In this document: in pieces, positions 26,215 through 35,415 of the stretch
How the letters are laid out: the number at the start of each line of letters is the position of its first letter
How positions within the stretch are numbered: the stretch's first letter is position 1
Source: Nonlabens sp. Ci31
Lineage (GTDB): Bacteria; Bacteroidota; Bacteroidia; Flavobacteriales; Flavobacteriaceae
DNA length: 64,000 nt
Reading direction: 5' to 3'
NCBI RefSeq assembly: GCF_012974865.1
Contig: NZ_CP043633.1
Location: 2,055,001-2,119,000, forward strand
Made by a program: the position numbers and the translations under genes
Notes under the pieces: model-generated
Told to the model about the DNA's origin: nothing
Databases searched by the model: none
What the model saw: the letters and a program-made list of their open reading frames with translations, nothing else

Positions 26215-26850
26215 CTATCGATCATACTTATAATACATCACCGTTCCATAAATAATATGACACAAACCAAATCCGGCCGCCCAAAAATACAGTCCGTAAC
26301 CTATAAACTGCGTATTGATCAATCCTAAAAGGGCACAGCTTACGCCTAGATATTTTACTGTTCCCAAGGTATACGGAGCAGCATTCATGCAAGCTAGTCC
26401 ATAAAAAACCAACATGGCTGGAGCGATTAGTCCTATGAACTGGTATTGTAATAAGGCCAAAGTGAATAATGCACCTATGTTTAACGGTACCATAAAATTA
26501 ATTACCAATCGAATCGATTGTTTGGTCCAGATTTTTTGCTGGTGCTTTTTTGCTTTTGCTTTGGTGAGAAAAAAAGCGGTGCATACTGCCATAAATAGTA
26601 CAGATGTTGCAACCACAAGTATCTGTAATGACGGATTTTGATCCCATGGAGTACTATTCAGGCGATTCAATGTCTCGGTATAGCCATTTCTATAGGCATT
26701 TTGAATGATAAAATATCCCATCACACTACCTATTAAGGCATAAATCCCGGCCATAACACCGCTCATTCCTGATAGGGAAATAAATCTGGTCGATTTATTC
26801 ATAAGCGACCTGATCTCTTTAATGTCTTCTAGATATTTATCTGTGGTCAT
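26215..26850 (-). CDS. Membrane protein associated with winged-helix regulator
   Basis: 211 residues: a soluble N-terminus (KYLEDIKEIRSLMNKSTRFISLSG) followed by about six membrane spans. This N-terminal pattern is common in Bacteroidota membrane proteins encoded next to an HTH_34 regulator. Function unknown. The operator-like site B starts three bases upstream of the start codon, so transcription is probably controlled by the regulator at 25255. Confidence 0.7.
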   Translation of the reverse strand: MTTDKYLEDIKEIRSLMNKSTRFISLSGMSGVMAGIYALIGSVMGYFIIQNAYRNGYTETLNRLNSTPWDQNPSLQILVVATSVLFMAVCTAFFLTKAKAKKHQQKIWTKQSIRLVINFMVPLNIGALFTLALLQYQFIGLIAPAMLVFYGLACMNAAPYTLGTVKYLGVSCALLGLINTQFIGYGLYFWAAGFGLCHIIYGTVMYYKYDR

Positions 26851-26852
26851 AA

Positions 26853-26879
26853 TTAAAGTACTTTGAAATACAAAGTAAA
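26853..26879. promoter_or_regulatory. Palindromic operator-like site B
   Basis: TTAAAGT-ACTTTG-AAATA-CAAAGT-AAA directly before the start codon of the 26215-26850 gene. Its core is the reverse complement of site A, and the flanks are identical. Confidence 0.55.
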
Positions 26880-27096
26880 ACTATTTTAAGATAGGTTGCA
26901 ATGTTTTTTGGAACTTATTTTGTTTACCTACAGAGAAATTAATTGTAAACAGGTCAATAATGGAAGGCAAGAGTATGATATCGCTTTCGCGAAAGCGGAA
27001 TCTATAGCTATCAGAACCACATACTAAAAAATGAATCGTAAAAGTTACTAGAGAAATCAAAAGGAAGCCGCATGACCATAAAAATCGGAAACAAAA

Positions 27097-27131
27097 AAAT
27101 CGGCTGACGCAATTAAGCACAAGCCGATTTT
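27097..27131 (-). terminator. Terminator of the tricorn-like protease gene
   Basis: Read leftward: AAAATCGGCTTGTG...CAGCCGATTTTTTT, about 20 bp past the stop codon. Confidence 0.8.
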
Positions 27132-27152
27132 ATTATTGATTTATTATAAACC

Positions 27153-30100
27153 TTACTGCTTATCCCAACCGGTTGCTTTTTTCCAACGCACTGGCGGCGC
27201 AGGTTCAGGCTTTTCTTTAAATTCTTGTGTAGGTAATAGTCTTAAGGCTTCTTGAACTGCTTTTTCTAATTGTGGATCTATTCCTGAAGAGACATTTTTA
27301 GGATCTTGAACTACTTCAATATCAGGTGCTACACCTTCTCCTTCTACCGCCCAGTTTCCGTCTAGATCAAAGAAACCACCTCGGGGTGCCACCATTCTTC
27401 CGCCATCTACAAATGCCGGTGTATCCCAAGTTCCTACAAGTCCGCCCCAAGTTCTAGTTCCTACGATGGGTCCTATATTTTGTTGCTTGAACATATAAGG
27501 AAGTAAATCACCACCAGATCCAGCTCTTTCATTAATAAGCATCACTTTAGGGCCAAATATTCCTGCCATAGGAGTGGTCCAAGGTTGGTTGTCATTTGCC
27601 TTGCTATTAAAATATCCCATGGGCTCGCGATTCATAATATCGATCATGTAGTCTGCTGCAGAGCCACCACCATTATTGCGCTCATCTATAATCACTCCTT
27701 TCTTATCTTGTTGAGAAAAATAATACCTGTTAAAGGAAGTAAACCCACCTTCACCTGTGTTGGGTACATAGACATAAGCCAGTTGACCGTTTGATAATTC
27801 ATCCACTTTACGTCTGTTAGCTTCTATCCATTCTACCGTTCTTAAGCCTCGTTCACTTCTTGTAGGTTTTATGATCACCGTTTTGGCATCCTTTTCTTTA
27901 CCATTAGGACTCACTTGAAGACTTATGCTGCGATTTGCTGTTTGTTCTAGAAGTTGGAACGGATTTACGTTTTCGCTTAAAGCGGCACCATTAATAGCAT
28001 GTATATAATCTCCTTCTTGAACATCAAGTCCAGGCATAGAAAGTGGACCAGTTACATTAGGATTCCAGGTCTCGCCTGTATATATTTTCTTAATTCTATA
28101 CATTCCTTTATGCAGTTCCAGATCTGCTCCTAATAAGCCTACAGGAACATCATTTGCATCTGGTAGATCTCCACCAGAAACATAGGAATGTCCTATGGCG
28201 ATTTCACCGCTCATAATGTCTACAACATAATTGAGATCTACACGATGACGCACGTCTTTGATCCACGGTGCATACCATTCATAAACTTGATCCCATGGAG
28301 CTCCATGAGTATTATCTACATAAAGAAAGTCTCTCATATAACGCCATCCTTCTTTAAAGATTTGGGCATACTCTTCCTGCGGATTTACCTTTACTTGCAT
28401 GGAAGTTTTAAGGGTTTCTTTTCCTGCGGCGTCTGCTTTGGTATCGTTCAAACTCCAGCTGCCAGATTTATAAATTAGAATATGGTCACCGTTATAGGAG
28501 GAAATCATGCCGTTAACAGCAGTGGCAAATTCTTTTGCTTTTTGTTCTTTTACATCGTATTTATAAACTTTGAATCCGCTTTCATTAGGAATACTTTCTG
28601 CAATAAAAACAAATCCAGCGGGACCTTTAGTCATGCTGACATAATTTCTAGCAGGGAGGTCCATTGGAATGACGCGTTGGTAGATCCCTTCTTTATCGAT
28701 CCTAACAGTTACAACCGTATCTTCTTCTTTTTGAGCAGCTTTCTTTTTATCCTTTTTCTCGTCCGTTTCTTTCTCTAATTTTTCTTCATCTGTTTCTGGT
28801 AGGTGAGGTGCTTTACCATTTTTAGACAGTACTACGGCATATAGCGATCTGTTCAATGTTTTATCCATAGAACTCATGTCTAACCATCCAGAAGAAAGAC
28901 CGTAATCGGTGCTTGTCAATGTGTATAGATAGTCTCCAGACTCATCCCATACAGGGTCGATAGAATCTGCCAGTGGGTCTGTGATTTGAATGGTTTCTTT
29001 GGTGTCTATGTGGTAGGCAAAAATGGCTTTGAAGTGACTTTTTAATTGTTTGCTATAAGCGATCCATTTACTGTCTGGTGACCATACCGGGTTTAAAGTT
29101 CTGTTAGGATGTGCAAAATTATCTGTAGCTACTATGTCAGATGTTCCAGTAGCAATATCGAGTACATAGGCATTAAAGTTAGTATCTGTAAACGTAAGAT
29201 ACTTTCCGTCTGGTGACCAGTCTGGTTTAAAGTAAAACGTAGGGTTTGCTATGGCGATTGTTTTTTTATTAGCGCCATATTGATCGGTAACCATTAATTG
29301 GTATTCCCCACTTTGATCAGAGAACCATGCTATTTGATCTCCTTTAGGCGACCAGATGGGGCTGCGGTCAGCGGCTGCTGTAGAGTTGGAGATATTACGC
29401 CAGGTACCGTTTTCTTTAGGTACCGTAAAAATTTCTCCTCTGTGTTCAAAAAGAACACGTTTTCCATTAGGCGAAATATTAGGATGGCTTAAATCGGACG
29501 CTTTTACTTCTTCCCATCGCTCTCTAGCATAGTTGTAATCGGCATTTACATCAATGGCAAGTGGAGTTGTCTTTCCTGAATTCGGATCCAAAAGATGTAA
29601 ATAACCAGCTTGTTCATATACGATCTGATTCTGGTCTGTATCTAAGTTTTTCACGTCAAACCTTTTGTGAAAAGTAACTTGTTTTTCTTCTTTGGACTTG
29701 GGGTTGTAAGACCAGATATTGCTCGTGTAATCGCGCTCAGAAATGTAATAAATCAGCTCCTTGTGCCATACCGGGGTCAGGTGACGTTCTTGATCTAATT
29801 GAGGGGTGGTTTGTAATTCTTTAGTTTTCAAATCTACGATCCAAATCGGAAGCGCCTGCCCACCGCGGTAGTTGCGCCACTCGGAATCCCATGAGGTGAT
29901 AGGAGTATAAGCCAGGTATTTCCCATCATTTGATATATTCCCAAAAGCAGCCCTACCTATATCTATTTTTACAGGAAAATGCGCGTCAAGACCTATGGTA
30001 AATAAATGACTGGATTGTGTAGGTTTTGATTCCCGATCAGATCTGAAAATGATTTTGTTATCAGGAGTCCATCCTTGGACAAAATCTCCACCCGGATGAA

Positions 30101-30401
30101 ACGTAATTCGCTTAGGTTCACCGCCAGAAGATGGAATGACATAAACATCCATATTTCCATCGTACTCTGCGGTAAAAGCGATCAAGCTTCCATCTGGAGA
30201 AAATTGAGGTGTCATCTCGTAGCCTATATCGCTTGTAAGCCGTATGGCACTACCTCCAGAGGTACTGGCTTTCCAAAGATCATTTGCATAAGAAAAAACA
30301 ACTTGACCCTTATGGATAGTGGGTTGTCTTAAAAGCTGTGTTCCTTGACCTGTGGCAAGAATTCCAGAAAAGGCAAGAAAAATGCAGAGTAAATTTTTCA
30401 T
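27153..30401 (-). CDS. Tricorn-type S41 protease
   Basis: 1082 residues. Signal peptide about 1-19. Residues 20-530 are a WD40/PD40 propeller with repeated SPDGKYL, WSPKGDQIAWFS and PDWSPDG motifs. A charged linker (EKETDEKKDKKKAAQKEED, about 540-565) precedes a second propeller-like part. A PDZ domain is around 755-850 and the C-terminal S41 catalytic domain around 860-1055 (GVIIDERNNGGGSAADY; catalytic Ser in NERAGSGGDLLPY). Length and order match bacterial tricorn homologues, secreted to the periplasm, which degrade peptides. Single gene with its own terminator. Confidence 0.93.
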   Translation of the reverse strand: MKNLLCIFLAFSGILATGQGTQLLRQPTIHKGQVVFSYANDLWKASTSGGSAIRLTSDIGYEMTPQFSPDGSLIAFTAEYDGNMDVYVIPSSGGEPKRITFHPGGDFVQGWTPDNKIIFRSDRESKPTQSSHLFTIGLDAHFPVKIDIGRAAFGNISNDGKYLAYTPITSWDSEWRNYRGGQALPIWIVDLKTKELQTTPQLDQERHLTPVWHKELIYYISERDYTSNIWSYNPKSKEEKQVTFHKRFDVKNLDTDQNQIVYEQAGYLHLLDPNSGKTTPLAIDVNADYNYARERWEEVKASDLSHPNISPNGKRVLFEHRGEIFTVPKENGTWRNISNSTAAADRSPIWSPKGDQIAWFSDQSGEYQLMVTDQYGANKKTIAIANPTFYFKPDWSPDGKYLTFTDTNFNAYVLDIATGTSDIVATDNFAHPNRTLNPVWSPDSKWIAYSKQLKSHFKAIFAYHIDTKETIQITDPLADSIDPVWDESGDYLYTLTSTDYGLSSGWLDMSSMDKTLNRSLYAVVLSKNGKAPHLPETDEEKLEKETDEKKDKKKAAQKEEDTVVTVRIDKEGIYQRVIPMDLPARNYVSMTKGPAGFVFIAESIPNESGFKVYKYDVKEQKAKEFATAVNGMISSYNGDHILIYKSGSWSLNDTKADAAGKETLKTSMQVKVNPQEEYAQIFKEGWRYMRDFLYVDNTHGAPWDQVYEWYAPWIKDVRHRVDLNYVVDIMSGEIAIGHSYVSGGDLPDANDVPVGLLGADLELHKGMYRIKKIYTGETWNPNVTGPLSMPGLDVQEGDYIHAINGAALSENVNPFQLLEQTANRSISLQVSPNGKEKDAKTVIIKPTRSERGLRTVEWIEANRRKVDELSNGQLAYVYVPNTGEGGFTSFNRYYFSQQDKKGVIIDERNNGGGSAADYMIDIMNREPMGYFNSKANDNQPWTTPMAGIFGPKVMLINERAGSGGDLLPYMFKQQNIGPIVGTRTWGGLVGTWDTPAFVDGGRMVAPRGGFFDLDGNWAVEGEGVAPDIEVVQDPKNVSSGIDPQLEKAVQEALRLLPTQEFKEKPEPAPPVRWKKATGWDKQ

Positions 30402-30497
30402 AATTGACGTATTGTGATTACAATATAGGACATTTATATATGTCTTAAGTTTGATTTATATTAAAACACCTAGTTTTAGTTATTAATCAGAAAGAAC

Positions 30498-30570
30498 AAA
30501 GGAGAGAATTAAGGTTACTATATACGGTGAAGCTTCAGACTTCGACAACATTGATAATCCTCTCTCTTTT
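30498..30570 (+). ncRNA. Candidate IS110 bridge-RNA region
   Basis: IS110-family elements encode a bridge RNA in a non-coding end, upstream of the recombinase in the IS110 group. Here AAAGGAGAGAATTA at 30498-30511 is mirrored by TAATCCTCTCTCTTT at 30555-30569, with a smaller dyad GAAGCTTC between them. This is followed by about 95 bp of non-coding sequence before the start codon. Structure seen; identity inferred. Confidence 0.35.
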
Positions 30571-30663
30571 ACTACTTTAATTACGATCAGTTCTGTGAGA
30601 CTTTAGATCTCGTTTTCAAGTCGATGTAATACCAGTAGCTGGTTCTTTCATAAATCAATTCTT

Positions 30664-31632
30664 ATGAATAAATATAAAGAAACTTATGGAGTTGACATCA
30701 GTAAAGATGTTTTTGATGTGCACGGCAGTAGTTCGGGGCACAATCAGTATAAAAACGATGCGACTGGCTTTAAGAAATTTCTTAAAGACTTACCTAAGGA
30801 ATCCTTAGTAGTTATGGAAGCTACGGGCTATTATCATTATCGACTTGCTCAGTTTCTTTACAAAAATGAAGTGGTAGTCTCTGTTGTTAATCCTTTGTCT
30901 GTAAAGCGTTTTATACAAATGAAATTAGCAAAAGTTAAGACAGATAAAAGCGATGCAAAGATGATCTGTGAGTATGGAATAATTAACGAGGTTCCTTTGT
31001 ATAATGCCTTAACAGATGTTCAGAGTGAATGTTTGCAATTATTTAGAACCCTAGATAATTATATAAAACACCGCACTGCTACAAAGAATAAAATGCACGG
31101 AGAAGAGGTTTTAGGGATACCGTCAAAGTTCACATATCAATCTTTGAGAAGAACTAAGAAGTATTATGATACCGAGATTAAAAAAATTGAAGCAAAGATT
31201 CTCTCCCTAGTAAAAGAGGAGCAGCAAGAACAGCTCACCTTGCTAACTTCTGTACCAGGAATAGGCCAGAAGACTGCTTTATTTTTAATCATCGTTACAG
31301 ATGGTTTTTCTAAGTTTGAAACAGCCTCGCAGTTATGCAGCTATGTAGGCATTACACCAACGACAAGAGTCTCTGGCAGCAGTGTTAGAGGCAGGGCACG
31401 GATAAGTAAGGTTGGTAATAGAAAGCTTCGTAATCTATTGTTTTTATGTTCTTTTAATGCCTGTAAGTACAACAAAGCGTGTCGAGAACTTTATGAGCGA
31501 ATAGTGAACAAAGGTAAAAGCAAAAAACTAGCGCTAATTGCTGTTGCAAATAAGCTAATTAAACAGTGTTTCGCTATCGCAAAATCTGGAAGACCTTATG
31601 ACGAAACTTACGTTTCTGTCTTGCCTAGATAA
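30664..31632 (+). CDS. IS110-family transposase (DEDD recombinase)
   Basis: 322 residues. The N-terminal RuvC-like DEDD domain has GVDISKDVFDVHG (first Asp), VVMEATGYYHYRLA (Glu), and KVKTDKSDAKMI (last two Asp). The C-terminal transposase_20 domain has LLTSVPGIGQKTALFLI and FETASQLCSYVGITP, with the catalytic Ser region SGSSVRGRARISKVGNRKLR. Intact. Such elements lack terminal inverted repeats and insert without target duplication, so element ends are not marked; non-coding flanks extend to roughly 30470 and 31700. Confidence 0.93.
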   Translation: MNKYKETYGVDISKDVFDVHGSSSGHNQYKNDATGFKKFLKDLPKESLVVMEATGYYHYRLAQFLYKNEVVVSVVNPLSVKRFIQMKLAKVKTDKSDAKMICEYGIINEVPLYNALTDVQSECLQLFRTLDNYIKHRTATKNKMHGEEVLGIPSKFTYQSLRRTKKYYDTEIKKIEAKILSLVKEEQQEQLTLLTSVPGIGQKTALFLIIVTDGFSKFETASQLCSYVGITPTTRVSGSSVRGRARISKVGNRKLRNLLFLCSFNACKYNKACRELYERIVNKGKSKKLALIAVANKLIKQCFAIAKSGRPYDETYVSVLPR

Positions 31633-32146
31633 TTAGAAAAATTTACAATAAAAAACTCAAAGAATCAATCAATTGAATCTCTGAGTCTAGGATAATAGTG
31701 TCTCAAAATTAATGAAGAAAAAGGTTGTTTTTTACCTCAGTTCTTTGTTGTATTGGGTTTTTTATTTTCTCTAGAAAATAAAAGCAGATGGCGAGTGGTA
31801 TAACATGAGATAGCCTAATTTCTAATAATTCTATAACGCTAACTCAACTTTAAGCTGTGTTGTTCCATATATCAACAGACGAAGCAGCTTCCATTAAAAA
31901 GCGGTCTATCGATGCTCCTGGAGCAAAGACTTCTTAGAACCCCATCGAAATAGTATACGTATTTAATATATCAATGATAAATGGCCGATTTATTTTTAAA
32001 ATGCTGAGAGACATTTGTACATTTATATCCTGAGAAAGTGATCCATAAAGGAACGGGTACGGAGTTCTAATCGCTTAAGAAAATCACCATCGAATTTTTT
32101 CTTTTCGATTTGTAAAATCAGAAGAAGGCAATGATCAAATACGTTA
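31633..32146. other. Intergenic; right flank of IS110 and upstream region of lysozyme gene
   Basis: Contains an imperfect dyad CTCAAAGA...TCTCTGAG (31660-31685) probably belonging to the IS right end. No gene or further structure seen. Confidence 0.5.
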
Positions 32147-32917
32147 ATGCATAAAAAAGAAATAAAGCCTAAAAAGTGGACGGCAGTGATCCTTCTAGCG
32201 GTGACCCTTCTAGTCGCAGTGACTATAATAATGACCGAGCGTTATTCTTATTATAGCAATTCCCGTCAACCTACGAATACGTATTTACATAAGCGAATTA
32301 AGAAATTCCAAATTCACGGAATAGATATTAGTCATCATCAAGGAGTCATTGATTGGCAACAGGTGAAACATCCTGATACCAATCAAAGGTTGAATTTTAC
32401 TTTTATAAGAGCAACCGTAGGAACGAATAAGGATAAACGTTTTGAAGAAAATTGGGAAGCGGCTTTAGATCATGGATTCTCTCGGGGAGCCTACCATTAT
32501 TACTGGAGTGATGTCAACAGTACGAAGCAAGCACATCATTTTATGGAAACAGTCTCTTTAGCAAAAGGAGATCTTCCACCAGTGCTCGATATTGAAGATA
32601 TCTCCAATATCCAAAATAAAAAGTCGTTGAGGAAAGGACTTAAAAATTGGATTGATATTATCGAAACTCATTATGGGGTAAAGCCTATTATATATAGCGG
32701 TGAAGCTTTTTATAGAGATGTTTTGAAAGCCGACGCTTATTTTAATGATTATCCTAGAGTATGGATAGCCAACTATAATGGAGTGGCCTCTCCGCGCATT
32801 TCATGGAACTTTTGGCAGTATACGGATCGCATGCCTGTAGACGGTATTGAAACATTAGTAGACGCTAATGTATTCAAAGGCTCGCTAGTGGATTTCAATA
32901 AATTGCTGGTCCAATAA
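32147..32917 (+). CDS. GH25 lysozyme, membrane-anchored
   Basis: 256 residues. One N-terminal membrane segment (about 12-30) and then a GH25 (Chalaropsis-type muramidase) domain: HGIDISHHQGVIDWQQV (about 57-73), FTFIRATVGTNKD, GAYHYYW, and the catalytic segment PPVLDIED (about 146-153), ending WNFWQYTD. It hydrolyses the MurNAc-GlcNAc bond of peptidoglycan. The N-terminal anchor suggests a periplasmic cell-wall remodelling enzyme rather than a secreted weapon. Confidence 0.92.
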   Translation: MHKKEIKPKKWTAVILLAVTLLVAVTIIMTERYSYYSNSRQPTNTYLHKRIKKFQIHGIDISHHQGVIDWQQVKHPDTNQRLNFTFIRATVGTNKDKRFEENWEAALDHGFSRGAYHYYWSDVNSTKQAHHFMETVSLAKGDLPPVLDIEDISNIQNKKSLRKGLKNWIDIIETHYGVKPIIYSGEAFYRDVLKADAYFNDYPRVWIANYNGVASPRISWNFWQYTDRMPVDGIETLVDANVFKGSLVDFNKLLVQ

Positions 32918-32926
32918 ACAGGCATT

Positions 32927-32961
32927 AAAAATGGCTTTATGAGGGATCACAAAGCCATTTT
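32927..32961. terminator. Bidirectional terminator
   Basis: AAAATGGCTTT...AAAGCCATTTT between convergent genes. Confidence 0.8.
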
Positions 32962-32980
32962 AAATCTATAAATAGATGTT

Positions 32981-33472
32981 TTAATCTGTAGCTACCAGCA
33001 CTCCGTCAACCGTTTCATTAGTTGTTTTTGCATTGGTACTAATTACTTTACTGTCATTAGAACGCAGTATTTGAAGTTCTTTAATTTCTGTGTCACCAGT
33101 ATTTACAACGGCACCTTTTTTGGCAAGGATGACCATCCTATCTTGATACGTAAAATTTGTTAAAGTTACTTTGCTGTTACCAGTGATAGAAAGTGCTTCT
33201 ATATCGTTGGTGTAAATGCGAATTTTAAGTCCAGGAATACTGTTTTTTGAATTTTGTGTAATGACCAAAGAATTATGATCAGATGTGATGTTCAAGCTTT
33301 TTAGATCTTTAGAATTCTTATTAAAAACAAGTTGACTTTTACTAGAATGCACTATTTCAACTTGAGCCTCTGTATCAATTTTGATTTTGGAGAAATCCTC
33401 TACTTCCTGAATACTTTGTGCGGTACATAATCCTACAAATAGGAGAGCCGTTGCTACTATTATTTTTTTCAT
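32981..33472 (-). CDS. GIN-domain (DUF2807) secreted protein
   Basis: 163 residues with signal peptide 1-18 (ATALLFVGLCTAQS). The remainder is a right-handed parallel beta-type head GIN domain: FSKIKIDTEAQVEIVHS, LKIRIYTNDIEALSITGNSKVTL, VVNTGDTEIKELQILRSNDSKV. These short-turn repeats are typical of DUF2807, common in Bacteroidota and of unknown function. Confidence 0.8.
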   Translation of the reverse strand: MKKIIVATALLFVGLCTAQSIQEVEDFSKIKIDTEAQVEIVHSSKSQLVFNKNSKDLKSLNITSDHNSLVITQNSKNSIPGLKIRIYTNDIEALSITGNSKVTLTNFTYQDRMVILAKKGAVVNTGDTEIKELQILRSNDSKVISTNAKTTNETVDGVLVATD

Positions 33473-33852
33473 GTCTTAAAGTTTTAATTGTTAGTTACTT
33501 ACTAAGTAGACTTGAGATTTTCTTATTTGTTACAGTATCAACGCGTTTTGTTTTATTTTAAAGTCTTTAAAATCATTTTATGATAAACAAAAAGTTATGA
33601 TATAGCACTGTTGTAGCTGCTTTAGGAGGTGTTTCAGTAGGAGTAAAACATACTTAGATAACATCTATCAATACAGCTTCTCTTTAATTTTGAGTTTAAA
33701 AAGCAATTAAAGATTACCTGATTGCCTTTTATTGGAATAGTATTCTAAAAGAACTTTGTAGCACTTTATTTATAAAGTTCTAGTGGCGTGACCCCAAAAA
33801 AAACGCTGCTATTTTAAAAATAGCAGCGTTGAATTTGAAGAGCTTTGAAGTC
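33473..33852. other. Intergenic with terminator of kdsA
   Basis: A strong hairpin at 33802-33830 (AACGCTGCTA...TAGCAGCGTT with a T run leftward) terminates kdsA. The rest shows no gene. Confidence 0.7.
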
Positions 33853-34671
33853 TTAAAACGAATTGATTGTTTTTCTAATAGCAACCAGCCTGGTAAGAAG
33901 TCCTTCTAAATGTTGAAGATCCAGCATGTTAGCTCCGTCGCTTTTTGCATTTGCTGGGTCAAAATGTGTTTCTATAAATAAACCATCTACGTGGTTGACA
34001 ATGCCAGCGCGAGCGATTGTTTCTATCATGTCAGGCCTTCCACCAGTAACGCCACTGCTCTGGTTAGGTTGTTGTAAACTATGTGTGACATCGAGAACGG
34101 TAGGAGCAAAGGCTCTCATGGTAGGAATGCCTCTGAAATCCACAATCATATCTTGATAGCCGAACATCGTTCCACGATCTGTGATCCATGCTTTATCGCT
34201 TCCTGTATCTTTTACTTTTTGTACTGCATGTTTCATTGCTTCGGGAGACATGAACTGGCCTTTTTTAAGGTTCACTACTTTGCCGGTTTCTGCGGCTGCG
34301 ACAACTAGATCAGTTTGTCTTACGAGAAATGCAGGGATTTGCAACACATCCACATACTCTGCCGCCATTGCGGCATCGCTTACCTCGTGAATATCTGTAA
34401 CCGTAGGAATATCAAATGTTTCAGAAACTTTACGTAATATTTTTAATGCATTCAGGTCTCCTATACCTGTAAAACTATCAATACGACTGCGGTTTGCTTT
34501 TTTAAAACTTCCTTTAAAAACATAAGGTATTTTTAAATGATCAGTGATTTTGAGCACTTTTTCGGCTATTCTTAATGCCATATCTTCTCCTTCGATGGCA
34601 CATGGTCCAGCGAGTAGAAAGAAGTTATTTGCATCTAAATGTTTAAGTTTAGGTATACTATCAAGTTGCAT
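33853..34671 (-). CDS. kdsA: 3-deoxy-8-phosphooctulonate synthase
   Basis: 272 residues. It condenses phosphoenolpyruvate with arabinose 5-phosphate to form KDO-8-phosphate for the lipid A-core of lipopolysaccharide. Visible: FFLLAGPCAIE (about 17-27), KGSFKKANRSR (about 53-63), TDIHEVSD, DVLQIPAFLVRQTDL, LKKGQFMSPEAM, and RGTMFGYQDMIVDFRG. Full family length. The terminator hairpin follows 23 bp after the stop. Cytoplasmic. Confidence 0.97.
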   Translation of the reverse strand: MQLDSIPKLKHLDANNFFLLAGPCAIEGEDMALRIAEKVLKITDHLKIPYVFKGSFKKANRSRIDSFTGIGDLNALKILRKVSETFDIPTVTDIHEVSDAAMAAEYVDVLQIPAFLVRQTDLVVAAAETGKVVNLKKGQFMSPEAMKHAVQKVKDTGSDKAWITDRGTMFGYQDMIVDFRGIPTMRAFAPTVLDVTHSLQQPNQSSGVTGGRPDMIETIARAGIVNHVDGLFIETHFDPANAKSDGANMLDLQHLEGLLTRLVAIRKTINSF

Positions 34672-34686
34672 AAAATGCTATTTTAA

Positions 34687-35088
34687 TTAATTTCTGACGA
34701 TTACTTGTCTGCCGCTTTCTTCCCATTTGGAAATACCACCTTGCATATCATAAATAAGAGTAAAGCCTCTATCTTGAAGAATCTGAGCACAACGCAAACT
34801 CTGGCCACCTTTATTACAATAGATAAGAAGCGGTTCGTTTTTATTTAATTGATCGAGGTAGCTATTGAGATCATCATTTTCTACCTCAATATTAATAGCG
34901 TCTTTAATGTGTTTGTCAGTAAAGTGTAGTTTGCTGCGCACATCAATTACCTTCACTTTATCCAACTCCATCAAGTTAGCTGCTTCTTCTACAGTCACCT
35001 GTTTGATGACACCTGGTTGGTCATTAAAACAGCTCTGTATCGGGAGTACAAGAAAGGATATGAGTAGTATTTTAAATAGGCTTTTCAT
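34687..35088 (-). CDS. Rhodanese-like lipoprotein
   Basis: 133 residues from the ATG at 35088, which overlaps the stop codon of the upstream gene (TAATG). A lipoprotein signal peptide ends LPIQSC (Cys about 20). The rhodanese domain (about 35-130) includes VKVIDVRSKLHFTDKHIKDAINI and the active-site loop YCNKGGQSLR with Cys. Transfers or binds sulfane sulfur, probably in the periplasm. Part of the sulfur cluster 34687-36831. Confidence 0.85.
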   Translation of the reverse strand: MKSLFKILLISFLVLPIQSCFNDQPGVIKQVTVEEAANLMELDKVKVIDVRSKLHFTDKHIKDAINIEVENDDLNSYLDQLNKNEPLLIYCNKGGQSLRCAQILQDRGFTLIYDMQGGISKWEESGRQVIVRN

Positions 35089-35408
35089 TATTCCGGGATT
35101 GCTGTATCTCCATCCCAATTGCTGTAACCGCCAGTAAGGTTAAAAGTGTTTTTTAAACCCAATTGCTCCATGATCTGGCAAGCTTGCATACTTCTACTAC
35201 CAGCACGGCAGTAAACATAATAACTCTGGTCAGCATCCATGTTATTCATAGCGTTCATGAATTCTTGAGGTTTAAATATATCGTAATGTAAAGCGCCTGG
35301 AATAATCCCTTCACTTACTTCTTCATCGGTGCGGACATCGATAATGAATCCATTAGTATCTTGAGCTGTCTGCTCTTTCCATTCTAGGTTGTTGAGATCT
35401 GTTATCAT
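35088..35408 (-). CDS. Single-domain cytoplasmic rhodanese
   Basis: 106 residues from the start at 35408 (MITDLNNLEW), chosen to avoid overlap with the upstream gene. FIIDVRTDEEVSEGIIPGAL and the active-site loop YCRAGSRSMQA with the catalytic Cys mark a rhodanese of the GlpE/PspE size class. It lies between the MBL-rhodanese fusion and the rhodanese lipoprotein. Confidence 0.87.
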   Translation of the reverse strand: MITDLNNLEWKEQTAQDTNGFIIDVRTDEEVSEGIIPGALHYDIFKPQEFMNAMNNMDADQSYYVYCRAGSRSMQACQIMEQLGLKNTFNLTGGYSNWDGDTAIPE

Positions 35409-35415
35409 AATATTT

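Noticed and set aside
26881..27120. 79-residue minus-strand ORF
   Set aside because: Starts inside the terminator hairpin of the protease gene and includes the 16-bp palindrome; no family likeness.
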